64,000 nucleotides of DNA from Pararhodobacter oceanensis. Lineage in GTDB: Bacteria; Pseudomonadota; Alphaproteobacteria; Rhodobacterales; Rhodobacteraceae. How positions within the stretch are numbered: position 1 is the first letter of the stretch; the number at the start of each line of letters is the position of its first letter. The DNA lies in contig NZ_QDKM01000004.1 of assembly GCF_003076755.1 (NCBI RefSeq), positions 248,001 to 312,000 of the forward strand. The letters are read 5' to 3'. The notes beneath the pieces were generated by a model, which saw only the letters and a list, made by a program, of their open reading frames with translations, was not told the DNA's origin and searched no databases. The translations under genes and the position numbers were made by a program. This document shows positions 28,511-38,898 of the stretch, one piece after another.

Positions 28511-28684
28511 TCAGGCTTTTACCACCCATTCAAGTTGGATCACCCGTGTATCAACCACCACTTTGCCCGCCTCTTCGAAATTCACCGTCACACGGCTGCC
28601 GATCGCGGATTGCACCTGTCCCAAGCCCCAATCGGGTTGCTGCGGGTGGCGCACAAACATGCCCGGTTCATAGAGTAGCGACAT
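28511..28684 (-). CDS. DUF3553 domain protein
   Basis: Small acidic-to-neutral protein of 57 residues: it opens MSLLYEPGMFVRHPQQPDWGL and continues with GQVQSAIGSRVTVNFEEAGK, the compact DUF3553 pattern with a KOW/CarD-like beta fold. Function unknown. The start is set at the ATG 28684; a reading frame to 28858 continues over chpT on the other strand and is not believed. Only 25 bases separate its start codon from that of chpT, so its promoter must lie inside the chpT coding region or overlap it. Confidence 0.75.
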   Translation of the reverse strand: MSLLYEPGMFVRHPQQPDWGLGQVQSAIGSRVTVNFEEAGKVVVDTRVIQLEWVVKA

Positions 28685-28709
28685 CGCGGCATCCTTTTGG
28701 GGCGCGGCC

Positions 28710-29273
28710 ATGAGCGATAGCGATCTCTCGGCGCTGATCGGCTCGCGGCTGTGCCATGATCTGGTCAGCCCTCTGGGGGCCATCGGCAACGGTGTGGAGC
28801 TTTTGCAGATGATGCAGCCGCCCAGTGCAGAACTGGACCTCGTGAGCGATGCCGTCAAGATGGCACAGGCGCGCGTGCGGCTGTTCCGGCTGGCCTTTGG
28901 CAGTGCATCCGCGGATCAGATGGTGACCGCGGCGGAACTGGTCAACGGGTTGAGCGCGCTGGACTCCGGCGGGCGGATTGCGTTGACCTGCGACGTATCT
29001 GCCTCGGTCTCGCGCCCCGCGGCCCGCCGTTTGGCGCTGGCGGCAATGTGCGCCGAGACCGCTTTGGCATGGGGCGGCAAGATTACCGTGAGCGACGACA
29101 CGGTGACCGCGGGGGCCGAGCGGCTGAAACTGGATACCGAGCTTTGGCAGCCGATGGTCGAGGGCGCGCAGATCGCTGCGCCCTCCTCGGCCAATGTGCA
29201 TTTCGCCCTGCTCGCAGCCAGCGGTCCCTTGCGGGTTGTGACCAGCGAGACCGAGGTGCAGATCGGTATCTGA
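28710..29273 (+). CDS. chpT: Histidine phosphotransferase ChpT
   Basis: Dimeric histidine phosphotransferase that relays phosphate from CckA to CtrA and CpdR in Alphaproteobacteria. The 187 residues carry the pseudo-DHp helix with the phosphorylated His in LCHDLVSPLGAIGNGVELL, followed by a degenerate ATPase-like domain without an N or G box. The gene has no coupled neighbour; in Rhodobacterales the CckA-ChpT-CtrA pathway governs motility and gene transfer agent production. Convergent with proA, 6 bases apart. Confidence 0.88.
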   Translation: MSDSDLSALIGSRLCHDLVSPLGAIGNGVELLQMMQPPSAELDLVSDAVKMAQARVRLFRLAFGSASADQMVTAAELVNGLSALDSGGRIALTCDVSASVSRPAARRLALAAMCAETALAWGGKITVSDDTVTAGAERLKLDTELWQPMVEGAQIAAPSSANVHFALLAASGPLRVVTSETEVQIGI

Positions 29274-29279
29274 GCGCCT

Positions 29280-30542
29280 CTAGGCCCGTGTGGTGCCGTC
29301 GCCTTCGACCAGATACTTGAAGCTGGTCAATTGCTCGGCCCCCACCGGCCCACGCGCATGCATCTTGCCGGTGGCGATGCCGATCTCGGCGCCCATGCCG
29401 AATTCGCCACCATCGGCAAATTGCGTCGAGGCGTTATGCATCACAATGGCGCTGTCGACGCGGTTGAAAAACACCTGCGCGGTTGTGGGGTTTTCGGTGA
29501 GGATCGACTCGGTGTGCTGGCTGCCGAATGCGCGGATATGGGCGATGGCGCCTTCGACCCCGTCGACCAATTTGGCGGCGATGATCGAGTCGAGAAACTC
29601 GCGCCCGAAGTCCTCAGGCGTCGCCGCCACCGTGCCGGCGATCTGCAAGAGTTCCCCCTCAGTGCGCACTTCGACACCGGCCTTCAGCAGATCCTCGATC
29701 AGCACCCCGCCATGAGCATCGTAGAATTTGCGGTCGATCAACAGGCATTCCGCAGCGCCGCAAATGCCGGTGCGCCGGGTTTTGGCGTTCATCACAACTT
29801 TGCGCGCCTTTTCCAGATCCGCGTCACCATCGGCGTAGACGTGGCAAATGCCCTCAAGATGGGCGAAGACCGGCACGCGGGCCTCGGCCTGCACCAGCCC
29901 GACCAATCCCTTGCCACCGCGCGGCACGATCACGTCGATATATTCCACCATCCGCAGCATCTCGGCCACCGCGGCGCGGTCGCGGGTCGGCACCATTTGG
30001 ATTGCCGCCTCGGGCAGACCTGTGGCGCGCAATCCTTCAACCATACAGCGGTGCAGCGCCGCCGAGGAATGGTAGCTTTCCGAGCCGCCGCGCAGGATCA
30101 CCGCATTGCCGGATTTCAAACACAACGCGGCGGCGTCGGCGGTGACATTCGGGCGGCTTTCATAGATCACGCCAACGACGCCCAAAGGCGTGCGCACGCG
30201 GCGGATATGCAGGCCCGAGGGCATGTCCCATTCGGCAATCACCGCGCCCACAGGATCATCCTGACCCGCAATCGCGCGCAGCCCGTCAACGATGGATTGG
30301 ATGCGCGGCTCGTCAAGAACCAGCCGGTCCATCATCGCGTCTGACAGGCCCTTGCCGCGGCCAAACTCCAGATCCTCGGCGTTGGCGGCCAGAATATCGG
30401 CGCGCCCGTTCCAGACCGCATCGGCGGCGGCTGTCAGCGCTTGGGTCTTGGCTTGCGGGCTTGCAAAGGCCAGTTCCGCCGCTGCCGCACGGGCCGCTGT
30501 GCCGATCTCGCCCATCATGTTCGCAACGCCTGAACCGTCCAT
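29280..30542 (-). CDS. proA: Gamma-glutamyl phosphate reductase
   Basis: Second enzyme of proline synthesis, reducing gamma-glutamyl phosphate to glutamate semialdehyde with NADPH. The 420-residue protein has the aldehyde-dehydrogenase-like fold with [24 protein letters not shown] and the catalytic Cys region [14 protein letters not shown]. The ATG at 30542 is preceded by an AAGGAA site. It follows proB with a 25-base gap, so proB and proA are one unit, probably also transcribed with obgE upstream. Confidence 0.95.
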   Translation of the reverse strand: MDGSGVANMMGEIGTAARAAAAELAFASPQAKTQALTAAADAVWNGRADILAANAEDLEFGRGKGLSDAMMDRLVLDEPRIQSIVDGLRAIAGQDDPVGAVIAEWDMPSGLHIRRVRTPLGVVGVIYESRPNVTADAAALCLKSGNAVILRGGSESYHSSAALHRCMVEGLRATGLPEAAIQMVPTRDRAAVAEMLRMVEYIDVIVPRGGKGLVGLVQAEARVPVFAHLEGICHVYADGDADLEKARKVVMNAKTRRTGICGAAECLLIDRKFYDAHGGVLIEDLLKAGVEVRTEGELLQIAGTVAATPEDFGREFLDSIIAAKLVDGVEGAIAHIRAFGSQHTESILTENPTTAQVFFNRVDSAIVMHNASTQFADGGEFGMGAEIGIATGKMHARGPVGAEQLTSFKYLVEGDGTTRA

Positions 30543-30567
30543 TTTGTCGTTCCTTTTCAATGCAGTC

Positions 30568-32843
<2,276 letters not shown>

Positions 32844-33404
32844 TCACCGCATGTGGCGCAGATAGGTCCAAGTGGGCACGATAATATCGCGCGAGACGGC
32901 GAAAGCCTCGGCATCGCCAATATATTCAAAACCGGCTTGGGTCAGCAACCGCGCCGAAACCGGGTTGTCCTGAAACACTTCGGCAAAGACGGTCTGGTTG
33001 TCATGCGGGTTTTCGGCCAACAGTAGACGCACCGCCTCGGAGGCAATACCGCTGTGCCAATGACCCGGCGCCACCCAATAGCCGATCTGGCTTTGCTTGC
33101 GGTCCAGCGCCTTGAGCGAGATCACCCCGAGCAGGCTGTCGCTGCCCGAGGGTGTGCCGTCGATGGCCCAGATATCCTCGACCTTATCCGGCGCATGGGC
33201 GGCCTGAATGAAGGCTTCGGCGCTGCCTTCGGGCAAAGGATGCGGAATCGAGCGCGTGCCCATGGCAACGCGGCGATCCGCAGCATGGCGGGTCAATAGC
33301 GCGGCGTCGCCCTCGACCAATGGCCGCAGCAACAGCCGTTCGGAGGCAAAAGCGCGTTGCACAAGCGACGCGGGTTTTGGGGGCTGGGCGGGCGCGAAGG
33401 TCAT
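32844..33404 (-). CDS. GNAT family N-acetyltransferase (RimJ/RimL type)
   Basis: Acetyltransferase of 186 residues opening with ASERLLLRPLVEGDAALL, a RimJ-like pattern. The acetyl-CoA-binding region is IGYWVAPGHWHSGIASEA and the C-terminal part has NPVSARLLTQAGFEYIG. The substrate is unknown. It lies between the rpmA terminator and obgE, a conserved place in Rhodobacterales. Confidence 0.83.
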   Translation of the reverse strand: MTFAPAQPPKPASLVQRAFASERLLLRPLVEGDAALLTRHAADRRVAMGTRSIPHPLPEGSAEAFIQAAHAPDKVEDIWAIDGTPSGSDSLLGVISLKALDRKQSQIGYWVAPGHWHSGIASEAVRLLLAENPHDNQTVFAEVFQDNPVSARLLTQAGFEYIGDAEAFAVSRDIIVPTWTYLRHMR

Positions 33405-33432
33405 GGCAGCTCCGGTATCAGGCTGGCGAATC

Positions 33433-33465
33433 GAGAAAGGGGCCAGCAGTTTCCTGTCTGGCCCC
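33433..33465 (-). terminator. Intrinsic terminator of rplU-rpmA
   Basis: Minus-strand hairpin with an 8-bp stem GGGGCCAG/CTGGCCCC (33458-33465 with 33439-33446) and an 11-base loop, followed by TTTCTC. It lies 29 bases after the rpmA stop and 28 bases before the GNAT start codon, so it should end the ribosomal protein transcript. Confidence 0.7.
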
Positions 33466-33494
33466 TGGTAACTGAGAATTGTGAATTCTGCGTG

Positions 33495-33764
33495 TTACTC
33501 GGCGGCCTCGGCCGCTGGAATGATCGACACAAAGCTGCGGCCCTTGAGGCCCTTTGTGAACGATACATGACCTTCGGTCAGCGCGAACAGCGTGTGGTCG
33601 CGGCCCATGCCAACACCGGCGCCCGGCCAGTGTTTGGTGCCGCGCTGGCGCACGATGATATTGCCAGCGTTAACCGACTGTCCGCCATAGATCTTGACGC
33701 CAAGACGGCGACCTGCGGAGTCGCGACCGTTGCGGGTTGAACCGCCTGCTTTTTTATGAGCCAT
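33495..33764 (-). CDS. rpmA: 50S ribosomal protein bL27
   Basis: Ribosomal protein at the peptidyl transferase centre, 89 residues, opening [16 protein letters not shown] with no N-terminal propeptide, and continuing [12 protein letters not shown] and the end [11 protein letters not shown]. Six bases separate it from rplU upstream. A clear intrinsic terminator follows. Confidence 0.98.
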   Translation of the reverse strand: MAHKKAGGSTRNGRDSAGRRLGVKIYGGQSVNAGNIIVRQRGTKHWPGAGVGMGRDHTLFALTEGHVSFTKGLKGRSFVSIIPAAEAAE

Positions 33765-33770
33765 GAGGTG

Positions 33771-34484
33771 TTACTCCTTCTCAGCGGCCAAAGTAGCGGC
33801 CTGTTCGATCCAGTTGTCACGGGTGATCCGGCCCGGGAACGACAGTTTGTCGTCCATATAGGCAACTTCGGCCTCGCCCCAAGCGGCGATCTGGTCAAAG
33901 TGGAACACGCCGTTCTCGTGCAGCAGACCTTCCAGCTTCGGGCCGACGCCGGTGATCTTTTTCAGATCATCAGCCTTGCCGTCGCGGGCTTCGGTCAGCA
34001 GGTTTGCCGGACGCTCACCAGCCGCTTCGGCAGCAGCAGGCGCCGCTTTCTTGGCAGGCTTTGCCGCAGCTTTGGCCGGTTTTGCCGCCGCTTTCGGAGC
34101 CGCAGCCGCCAGAGCCGCACCCGAGACCGAACCCGAACCGATGGCAGCTTTGACGCCGCTCGAATCGGCGCCCGAGGCCAGAATGTCGGTGATGCGGACC
34201 AGCGTCAGCTTTTGACGGTGACCTTTGGTGCGCTTCGAGCTGTGCTTACGGCGGCGCTTGACGAAATGGATGACCTTCTCGCCTTTGATCTGGTCGATCA
34301 CTTCGGCCTGCACGCCGGCGCCGTCCACCAAGGGGGCGCCAATGGTGGTGCTTTCGCCGCCAACCATCAGAATTTCGTTGAATTGCACGGTTTCGCCAGC
34401 ATCTGCTGCCAGCCGCTCGACGCGAAGAACGTCGCCCGACTGAACACGGTACTGCTTGCCACCGGTTTTGAGGACTGCAAACAT
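33771..34484 (-). CDS. rplU: 50S ribosomal protein bL21 with long C-terminal extension
   Basis: The first about 103 residues are standard bL21: MFAVLKTGGKQYRVQSGDVL, KVIHFVKRRRKHSSKR, GHRQKLTLVRITDI. The protein continues to 237 residues with an Ala/Lys/Pro-rich linker (about 125-160) and a helix-hairpin-helix-like domain. That domain contains ITGVGPKLEGLLHENGVFHFDQIAAW, broken here only for description. Similar tails occur in bL21 of Rhodobacterales and the same module occurs in other proteins of this group. The ATG at 34484 is the bL21 start; the frame remains open upstream but is not coding. Confidence 0.93.
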   Translation of the reverse strand: MFAVLKTGGKQYRVQSGDVLRVERLAADAGETVQFNEILMVGGESTTIGAPLVDGAGVQAEVIDQIKGEKVIHFVKRRRKHSSKRTKGHRQKLTLVRITDILASGADSSGVKAAIGSGSVSGAALAAAAPKAAAKPAKAAAKPAKKAAPAAAEAAGERPANLLTEARDGKADDLKKITGVGPKLEGLLHENGVFHFDQIAAWGEAEVAYMDDKLSFPGRITRDNWIEQAATLAAEKE

Positions 34485-34625
34485 CGTCCTTGTTTCCTTC
34501 GATTTGTCCGCGTCCTTCGGCCCCCGCATGGGAGTTGTGGCAAAGCCGCCTTCGAACTGCGCCCCCGGCTTGCGGAGGATGATAAAGATACGTGCCCCGG
34601 ATCGGATGATGCGGAGCACGCGTGG

Positions 34626-34655
34626 GCTTTACCGGCTTTCCGCCTGCAAAGTCAA
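34626..34655 (-). promoter_or_regulatory. Candidate rplU-rpmA promoter
   Basis: Minus-strand -35 TTGACT at 34650-34655 and weak -10 TAAAGC at 34626-34631, 18 bases apart, about 140 bases before the rplU start. A strong -35 with a poor -10 is the pattern seen at ribosomal promoters that need CarD in Rhodobacter; that reading is inference. Confidence 0.4.
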
Positions 34656-35013
34656 GCGCTGCCAAGGTGTGGGGCCGAGAAATCCACCATGGTGTTTTGC
34701 CAGCCTGCGCACAGGTATCTTGCGGCGGTCGATGCGCAAGACCAATGCCCACAAGACCAATGCCCACAGGTTCGGCGCGCGACGCCCTTGATGACGGTGT
34801 ATAGGTAGCGCCTGTATAACGCCCTAACGCCGAAAAAGCCATCCGCATCTCCCGCCAGGGTTGCGAACGACCGCCGATGCCTACCATGCGCTGCGTCCAA
34901 ACCCTATGAATTAACGCCCTAAAACCTTAACCTCTTGGTGTTTTTCAATTTACGCTTAACGGGTGCTGCGGTAACCCTGTGCGGTAGTGCCCGTTCAGCC
35001 CTAGGATCGTTTC
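34656..35013. other. Intergenic region between rplU and the glycan operon
   Basis: About 360 bases between divergent rplU and the GT2 gene, part of a 529-base gap. It is more AT-rich at the right end and contains a 15-bp direct repeat (34737-34766). No tRNA, conserved short ORF or convincing promoter for the plus-strand operon was found. An AGGA site precedes the ATG at 35014. Confidence 0.5.
34737..34766. repeat. 15-bp tandem direct repeat
   Basis: The unit CAAGACCAATGCCCA occurs exactly twice in tandem (34737-34751 and 34752-34766) in the non-coding gap upstream of the GT2 gene. A two-copy repeat may be replication slippage or a protein-binding site; nothing further can be said. Confidence 0.7.
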
Positions 35014-36549
35014 ATGCCTCAAGCCCGCGTTGGAATCGTTGTCCGCACCAAAGACCGCCCGCTGTTCGTAACGCGCGCGTTACATGCGGTGATGGCGCAG
35101 ACCGCGCGCGACTGGCAGGTGATCTTGGTTAACGACGGCGGTGATCCCGGCGCGCTGGCGCAGGCGATTGACGCGGCCGGATTGAGCCACGCCTTTGACG
35201 ACCAGCGGATGACGACGCTTAATCTGACCGCCTCGATCGGGCGTTCGGCGGCGTTCAACCGCGGCGCCGAGACCCTGCAGACCGAGATGGTCTGCTGCCT
35301 TGACGATGACGACACTTGGGAGCCGGCTTTCATCGCCGAATTGCTGCGGCTTTATGATGACACCAAACCGATGGCGCCGGATCTGGGTGGCGTCGCCTCG
35401 CTGGTCACTGCCGTGCGCGAGGATATCGTGACAGAGAAAGGGCGCGAGAGCATTGTGCGACTGGGCACCGAAGGCCTGCCCGCGGCCTTCACCAGAGAGG
35501 ATTTCTTTGTCAATCCAATCGCCTATGCGACCTACCGGCATGATCTTTACCCCGTGCAATGGATGCTGAACCGTAAGGCCGTGCTGGCCTGCGGCGGCTT
35601 TCCCGAGGCCTTCAGCGTCATGGAAGACCGCGCTTTCATGAACCGGTTTTTGCAACGCTGGCGGCTGGCGCTGCTGGATCGCCCGCTGGCCTATCATCAC
35701 CGGCGGATACAGCGCAGCGGCGACAAAGCGCAAAGCGTGGCGATGAACACTTTGGACAATCCTTCCTATGATTGGCGGCTGTTTTCGGACCTTGCCAAGA
35801 TCGAGGTGAATACGCCGCAAGACCTGACGCAGGACACCGCCCCGCTCTCGGCTATTCAGGCCGGGGATCTGATCCGCGCCAGTGCCGCGACCCTGCTCAA
35901 AGAGGTTAACGACGAGACCAGCGCGCTGTGGCACAAGATCAACGGCGAGGCGCAAAGCCTGCGCGCCAGTATCGAGGCGGTGGATGCGCGGATCGGCGAT
36001 GTCGAGCCGCGACAGGGTGCCGATGCCGTGCCAGAGGCCCGTGTCTGGTCGCTATGGGATGCGGTCGGCGGCGGCGATATCGGCTACCGGCTGGCAGTGC
36101 AAACGCCGTTTCTGACGCGGCTGGAACTCTCGGCCCCGAGCGATCAACCCGGGCTGCTGTTTCACGCTTCGACCGCGGCGCAGCGAGCGGTTTTGCAGGT
36201 GCCGCAGACCGAGGGCTTCATGGCGCTTGAACTCTCGCTGCAGGATCTGGACCCGCGCGGATTGGGGCTCAGATGCGAATTGGTGGTCTCGGGCAACGAG
36301 GGGTATCTGTTTGAAACCGCGCTTTCGGTCGCGCATCACGACCGCATCGGACGCAAATCCCACCGGTTCGAAGAGTCCCATGTCCACGCCTGCCCCGCCG
36401 GTGGCGCGGTCAAGGTCGACCGGCAGTTTCCGGCTTCATTGCTCGGCCGCTCGAAAACCGCCAAACTCTCGATTATCCTGCCGCGTCAGGCACATAACTT
36501 CCGGCTGGTCCTGCATGATCTGGTGGTCAGCCGTCTTCAGGAGGCATAA
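35014..36549 (+). CDS. GT2 glycosyltransferase with coiled-coil and C-terminal beta-rich region
   Basis: The N-terminal GT-A fold of family 2 covers residues 1-240: GIVVRTKDRP at the first strand, LVNDGG, and the metal-binding DxD in CCLDDDDTW (about residue 94). A further acidic site lies in FSVMEDRAFMNRF. Residues about 285-335 look like a coiled coil, and the last 165 residues are beta-rich without a recognised domain, possibly carbohydrate binding. First gene of a five-gene run with spacing of 6 bases or less or overlaps. Role inferred: glycosyl transfer in synthesis of a sulfated surface or extracellular glycan. Confidence 0.8.
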   Translation: MPQARVGIVVRTKDRPLFVTRALHAVMAQTARDWQVILVNDGGDPGALAQAIDAAGLSHAFDDQRMTTLNLTASIGRSAAFNRGAETLQTEMVCCLDDDDTWEPAFIAELLRLYDDTKPMAPDLGGVASLVTAVREDIVTEKGRESIVRLGTEGLPAAFTREDFFVNPIAYATYRHDLYPVQWMLNRKAVLACGGFPEAFSVMEDRAFMNRFLQRWRLALLDRPLAYHHRRIQRSGDKAQSVAMNTLDNPSYDWRLFSDLAKIEVNTPQDLTQDTAPLSAIQAGDLIRASAATLLKEVNDETSALWHKINGEAQSLRASIEAVDARIGDVEPRQGADAVPEARVWSLWDAVGGGDIGYRLAVQTPFLTRLELSAPSDQPGLLFHASTAAQRAVLQVPQTEGFMALELSLQDLDPRGLGLRCELVVSGNEGYLFETALSVAHHDRIGRKSHRFEESHVHACPAGGAVKVDRQFPASLLGRSKTAKLSIILPRQAHNFRLVLHDLVVSRLQEA

Positions 36550-36555
36550 ACGCCG

Positions 36556-37335
36556 ATGTTCGATCCCGATCCGACCGATCTTGCCGTGCGCGGAGAGCGC
36601 GGGATTGACCTGTACCTGCGGCTTGGCGATGTCGCGCAACAACGCAGCCGTTACCGCTGCATTGCCACGGTGCTGGACGAGGAGGGCAAGGAGCGGCTGG
36701 TCGATTTCGAACCGCATGCCAAACGTGATACCGCCCGCCTGTTGAGCCGCGCCCGCAACGCTATGGACGACAGGTTCATGACGCAGCCGATGGTCTTGGG
36801 CGATGCCACCAGCTGGCCCTCGGCGCGCGATGCTGCTGATCCGGTGGCGCTGTTTCTGTATCTGGATTTCTTTCGCGCCTGGCAGGTAGCCGATATGGCG
36901 CTGCAGCGGTTGATGGCGCAATTGCACGCCGATCCCGACGCCCTGCCCCATGATCCCGCGCGCATCGCCGGCAGCATCCTGCCGCTGTTCGATTTCAATC
37001 GGCTCACGGCGGGGTGTCGTCTGGCCGCGTTGATCGAGCCGGTGCTGCGCCGCCGGATTGCTGCGCCCGGGTTTCGCGACGATGGCAGCGGCAGCACCGG
37101 TTATGCGCTGCGCATGTTGGGTGACCTCTGCCTGCGGGCCGAGGATTACCCGCAAGCCCTCGCCTGTTTTGCCACCGCAACCGGCGCGGGCGACAATCCC
37201 TTCCGCCGCCGCAAAGCCATCGAGGCCGCGCATCTGGCGGGCGATGCTACGGCACTGCAGAACCACCTCGCCGCCTACCGCGGGCAATGGGATTTACCGG
37301 ATGATTTGGCCGCATACGCCGAGGCCGATGCATGA
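36556..37335 (+). CDS. Unrecognised protein of the glycan operon
   Basis: A 259-residue protein matching no family I know. It opens with an acidic MFDPDPTDLAVRGERG segment, then a predicted beta-rich part (YRCIATVLDEEGKERLVDFEP). The C-terminal half is helical with TPR-like pairs (ALRMLGDLCLRAEDYPQALACF). It sits 6 bases after the GT2 gene and its stop overlaps the first sulfotransferase start by ATGA, so it is made with them. It could be an adaptor or sugar-binding subunit; this is inference only. Confidence 0.6.
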   Translation: MFDPDPTDLAVRGERGIDLYLRLGDVAQQRSRYRCIATVLDEEGKERLVDFEPHAKRDTARLLSRARNAMDDRFMTQPMVLGDATSWPSARDAADPVALFLYLDFFRAWQVADMALQRLMAQLHADPDALPHDPARIAGSILPLFDFNRLTAGCRLAALIEPVLRRRIAAPGFRDDGSGSTGYALRMLGDLCLRAEDYPQALACFATATGAGDNPFRRRKAIEAAHLAGDATALQNHLAAYRGQWDLPDDLAAYAEADA

Positions 37336-38120
37336 GCCGTGTGAACGCCGCTGACATTCTGTGCATTGGCGCACAGCGCTCAATGACCAGTTGGTTGCAC
37401 CACGCGATGTCCGCGCATCCGGGCACTTGGGCATTCCCGAACTTCGAGCCGGTGACCTCCACCTCTAAAGAGGCGCATTACTGGGACTGGAACCTGAAGC
37501 GCGGAGATGACTGGTACCGGGTGTTAATGCGCCCCCTTAAGGACGAGTTGCAAGGCCTTGATTTCACGCCTGATTACGCATTCTTAAATACCGAGCATAT
37601 CGCCCATTGCAAGGCGCTGAACCCTGAGGCCAAGGTGATCTATATCCTGCGCGATCCCTTGGCGCGGGCGCTTTCTGCGCAGCGTATGCACAGCATGTGG
37701 GCGAGCCAGAATGCCGCCGCCGAGGACTACAAGATCACCTATGGCGACGCATTCCTGAAGAAATGTGCACAGGCGCGCATCTGGGAACACGGCGCTTATA
37801 GCGCGAACATCCGGCGTTGGCGGCGGCAATACCCTGATCTCTTGGTGCTCAATTTCGAGGATCTCGCCGCCGATCCGCTGGCGGGATTAAAGACGGTCCT
37901 GCAGCATTGCGGGCTCGGGTTCGAGGCACTTCCCACTGCCGATCAAGAGCGGATCACCAGTCGCGCCGCGCGGGTTATCTGGCAAACGCCGGCCTATGCG
38001 ATTGACGCGGATGCTTTGCATTTTCTGCACGGCGCGACATGGAATGAACGCCGCCGCACCGAGGAAGAGACCGGATTGCGCTTTGCCGAGGGCGCGGGAT
38101 TATTGGAAGGGCTGGCATGA
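37332..38120 (+). CDS. Sulfotransferase domain protein, paralog 1 (altered P-loop)
   Basis: PAPS-dependent sulfotransferase-like protein of 262 residues. The 3'-phosphate-binding segment YILRDPLARALSAQRMH is well kept (Arg and Ser present). The 5'-phosphosulfate loop reads CIGAQRSMTSWL: the usual Lys is Arg. The motif KEAHYWDWN follows. It is clearly a tandem duplicate of the next gene, with the same order of motifs throughout. It overlaps both neighbours by ATGA. Catalytic competence is uncertain because of the Lys to Arg change. Confidence 0.8.
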   Translation: MSRVNAADILCIGAQRSMTSWLHHAMSAHPGTWAFPNFEPVTSTSKEAHYWDWNLKRGDDWYRVLMRPLKDELQGLDFTPDYAFLNTEHIAHCKALNPEAKVIYILRDPLARALSAQRMHSMWASQNAAAEDYKITYGDAFLKKCAQARIWEHGAYSANIRRWRRQYPDLLVLNFEDLAADPLAGLKTVLQHCGLGFEALPTADQERITSRAARVIWQTPAYAIDADALHFLHGATWNERRRTEEETGLRFAEGAGLLEGLA

Positions 38121-38896
38121 AGAGCCGCGAGAATATCGCCGATATCCTGTGTATCGGCTGCCAGAAAGGCTCGACCAGTTGGCTGCATTCGGTGCTAAAT
38201 TGCCACCCCTCCACCTACGCGTTTCCCGATTCCGAACCGGTCACCTCGACCGACAAAGAGGCGCATTATTGGGACTGGAACGCGCAGCGCGGTGCGGATT
38301 GGTATCGGCAGTTGCTGACCCCGCAAGATCCGGCGCAGTTGTCGATGGATTTCACCCCGGAATACGCCTGTCTGACCGAGGCGCAGATTGACGATTGCAA
38401 GGCGTTGAACCCGGGCGCGAAGGTGTTTTACATCCTCCGCGATCCGCTTGCGCGGGCGGTTTCGGCGCTGCGGATGCATATGCTCTGGCATCTGGGCAAA
38501 GACCATTCGGAACCGCTGAAACTCGGCCCGCAATTCGAGGCATTCGCACAGGAGGCGCGGCTTGAGGAACACGGTGATTATCTGCGCAATGTCACCGCCT
38601 GGCGAGCGCGCTATCCTGATCTTATCTTGTTGAATTATGAGGATTTTCACACCGACCGCGCGGCCAGTATTGGGGCGGTATTTGCGCAACTCGGGCTTGA
38701 TGCGGATGAGATGGATGCGCCCCAAAGGCAGCTATTCAACGGGCTGATGACGGGCCGCGTTTGGGTGTCCGAAAAGTTCGAAATTGACCGCGCGGTGTTG
38801 ATGTTCCTGCAGGGTCTGACGTGGCAGTATCGGCAGGCGGCAGAGGATGCGCTGGGTATGCGGTTCACCGAGGGCGACCGTATGTTGGGGCGTTAA
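38117..38896 (+). CDS. Sulfotransferase domain protein, paralog 2
   Basis: PAPS-dependent sulfotransferase-like protein of 259 residues. The 5'-phosphosulfate loop CIGCQKGSTSWL keeps the Lys, and the 3'-phosphate segment is YILRDPLARAVSALRMH. EPVTSTDKEAHYWDWN is shared with paralog 1. The acceptor is probably a sugar hydroxyl, judging from the glycosyltransferase neighbours. It starts inside the paralog 1 stop (ATGA) and is followed 2 bases later by the TPR-glycosyltransferase gene. No PAPS synthesis genes are in the window. Confidence 0.83.
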   Translation: MKSRENIADILCIGCQKGSTSWLHSVLNCHPSTYAFPDSEPVTSTDKEAHYWDWNAQRGADWYRQLLTPQDPAQLSMDFTPEYACLTEAQIDDCKALNPGAKVFYILRDPLARAVSALRMHMLWHLGKDHSEPLKLGPQFEAFAQEARLEEHGDYLRNVTAWRARYPDLILLNYEDFHTDRAASIGAVFAQLGLDADEMDAPQRQLFNGLMTGRVWVSEKFEIDRAVLMFLQGLTWQYRQAAEDALGMRFTEGDRMLGR

Positions 38897-38898
38897 CC

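Noticed and set aside
34913-34934. Two TTAAC elements suggesting a CtrA box before the glycan operon.
   Set aside because: The TTAA halves are 12 bases apart instead of the required 7.
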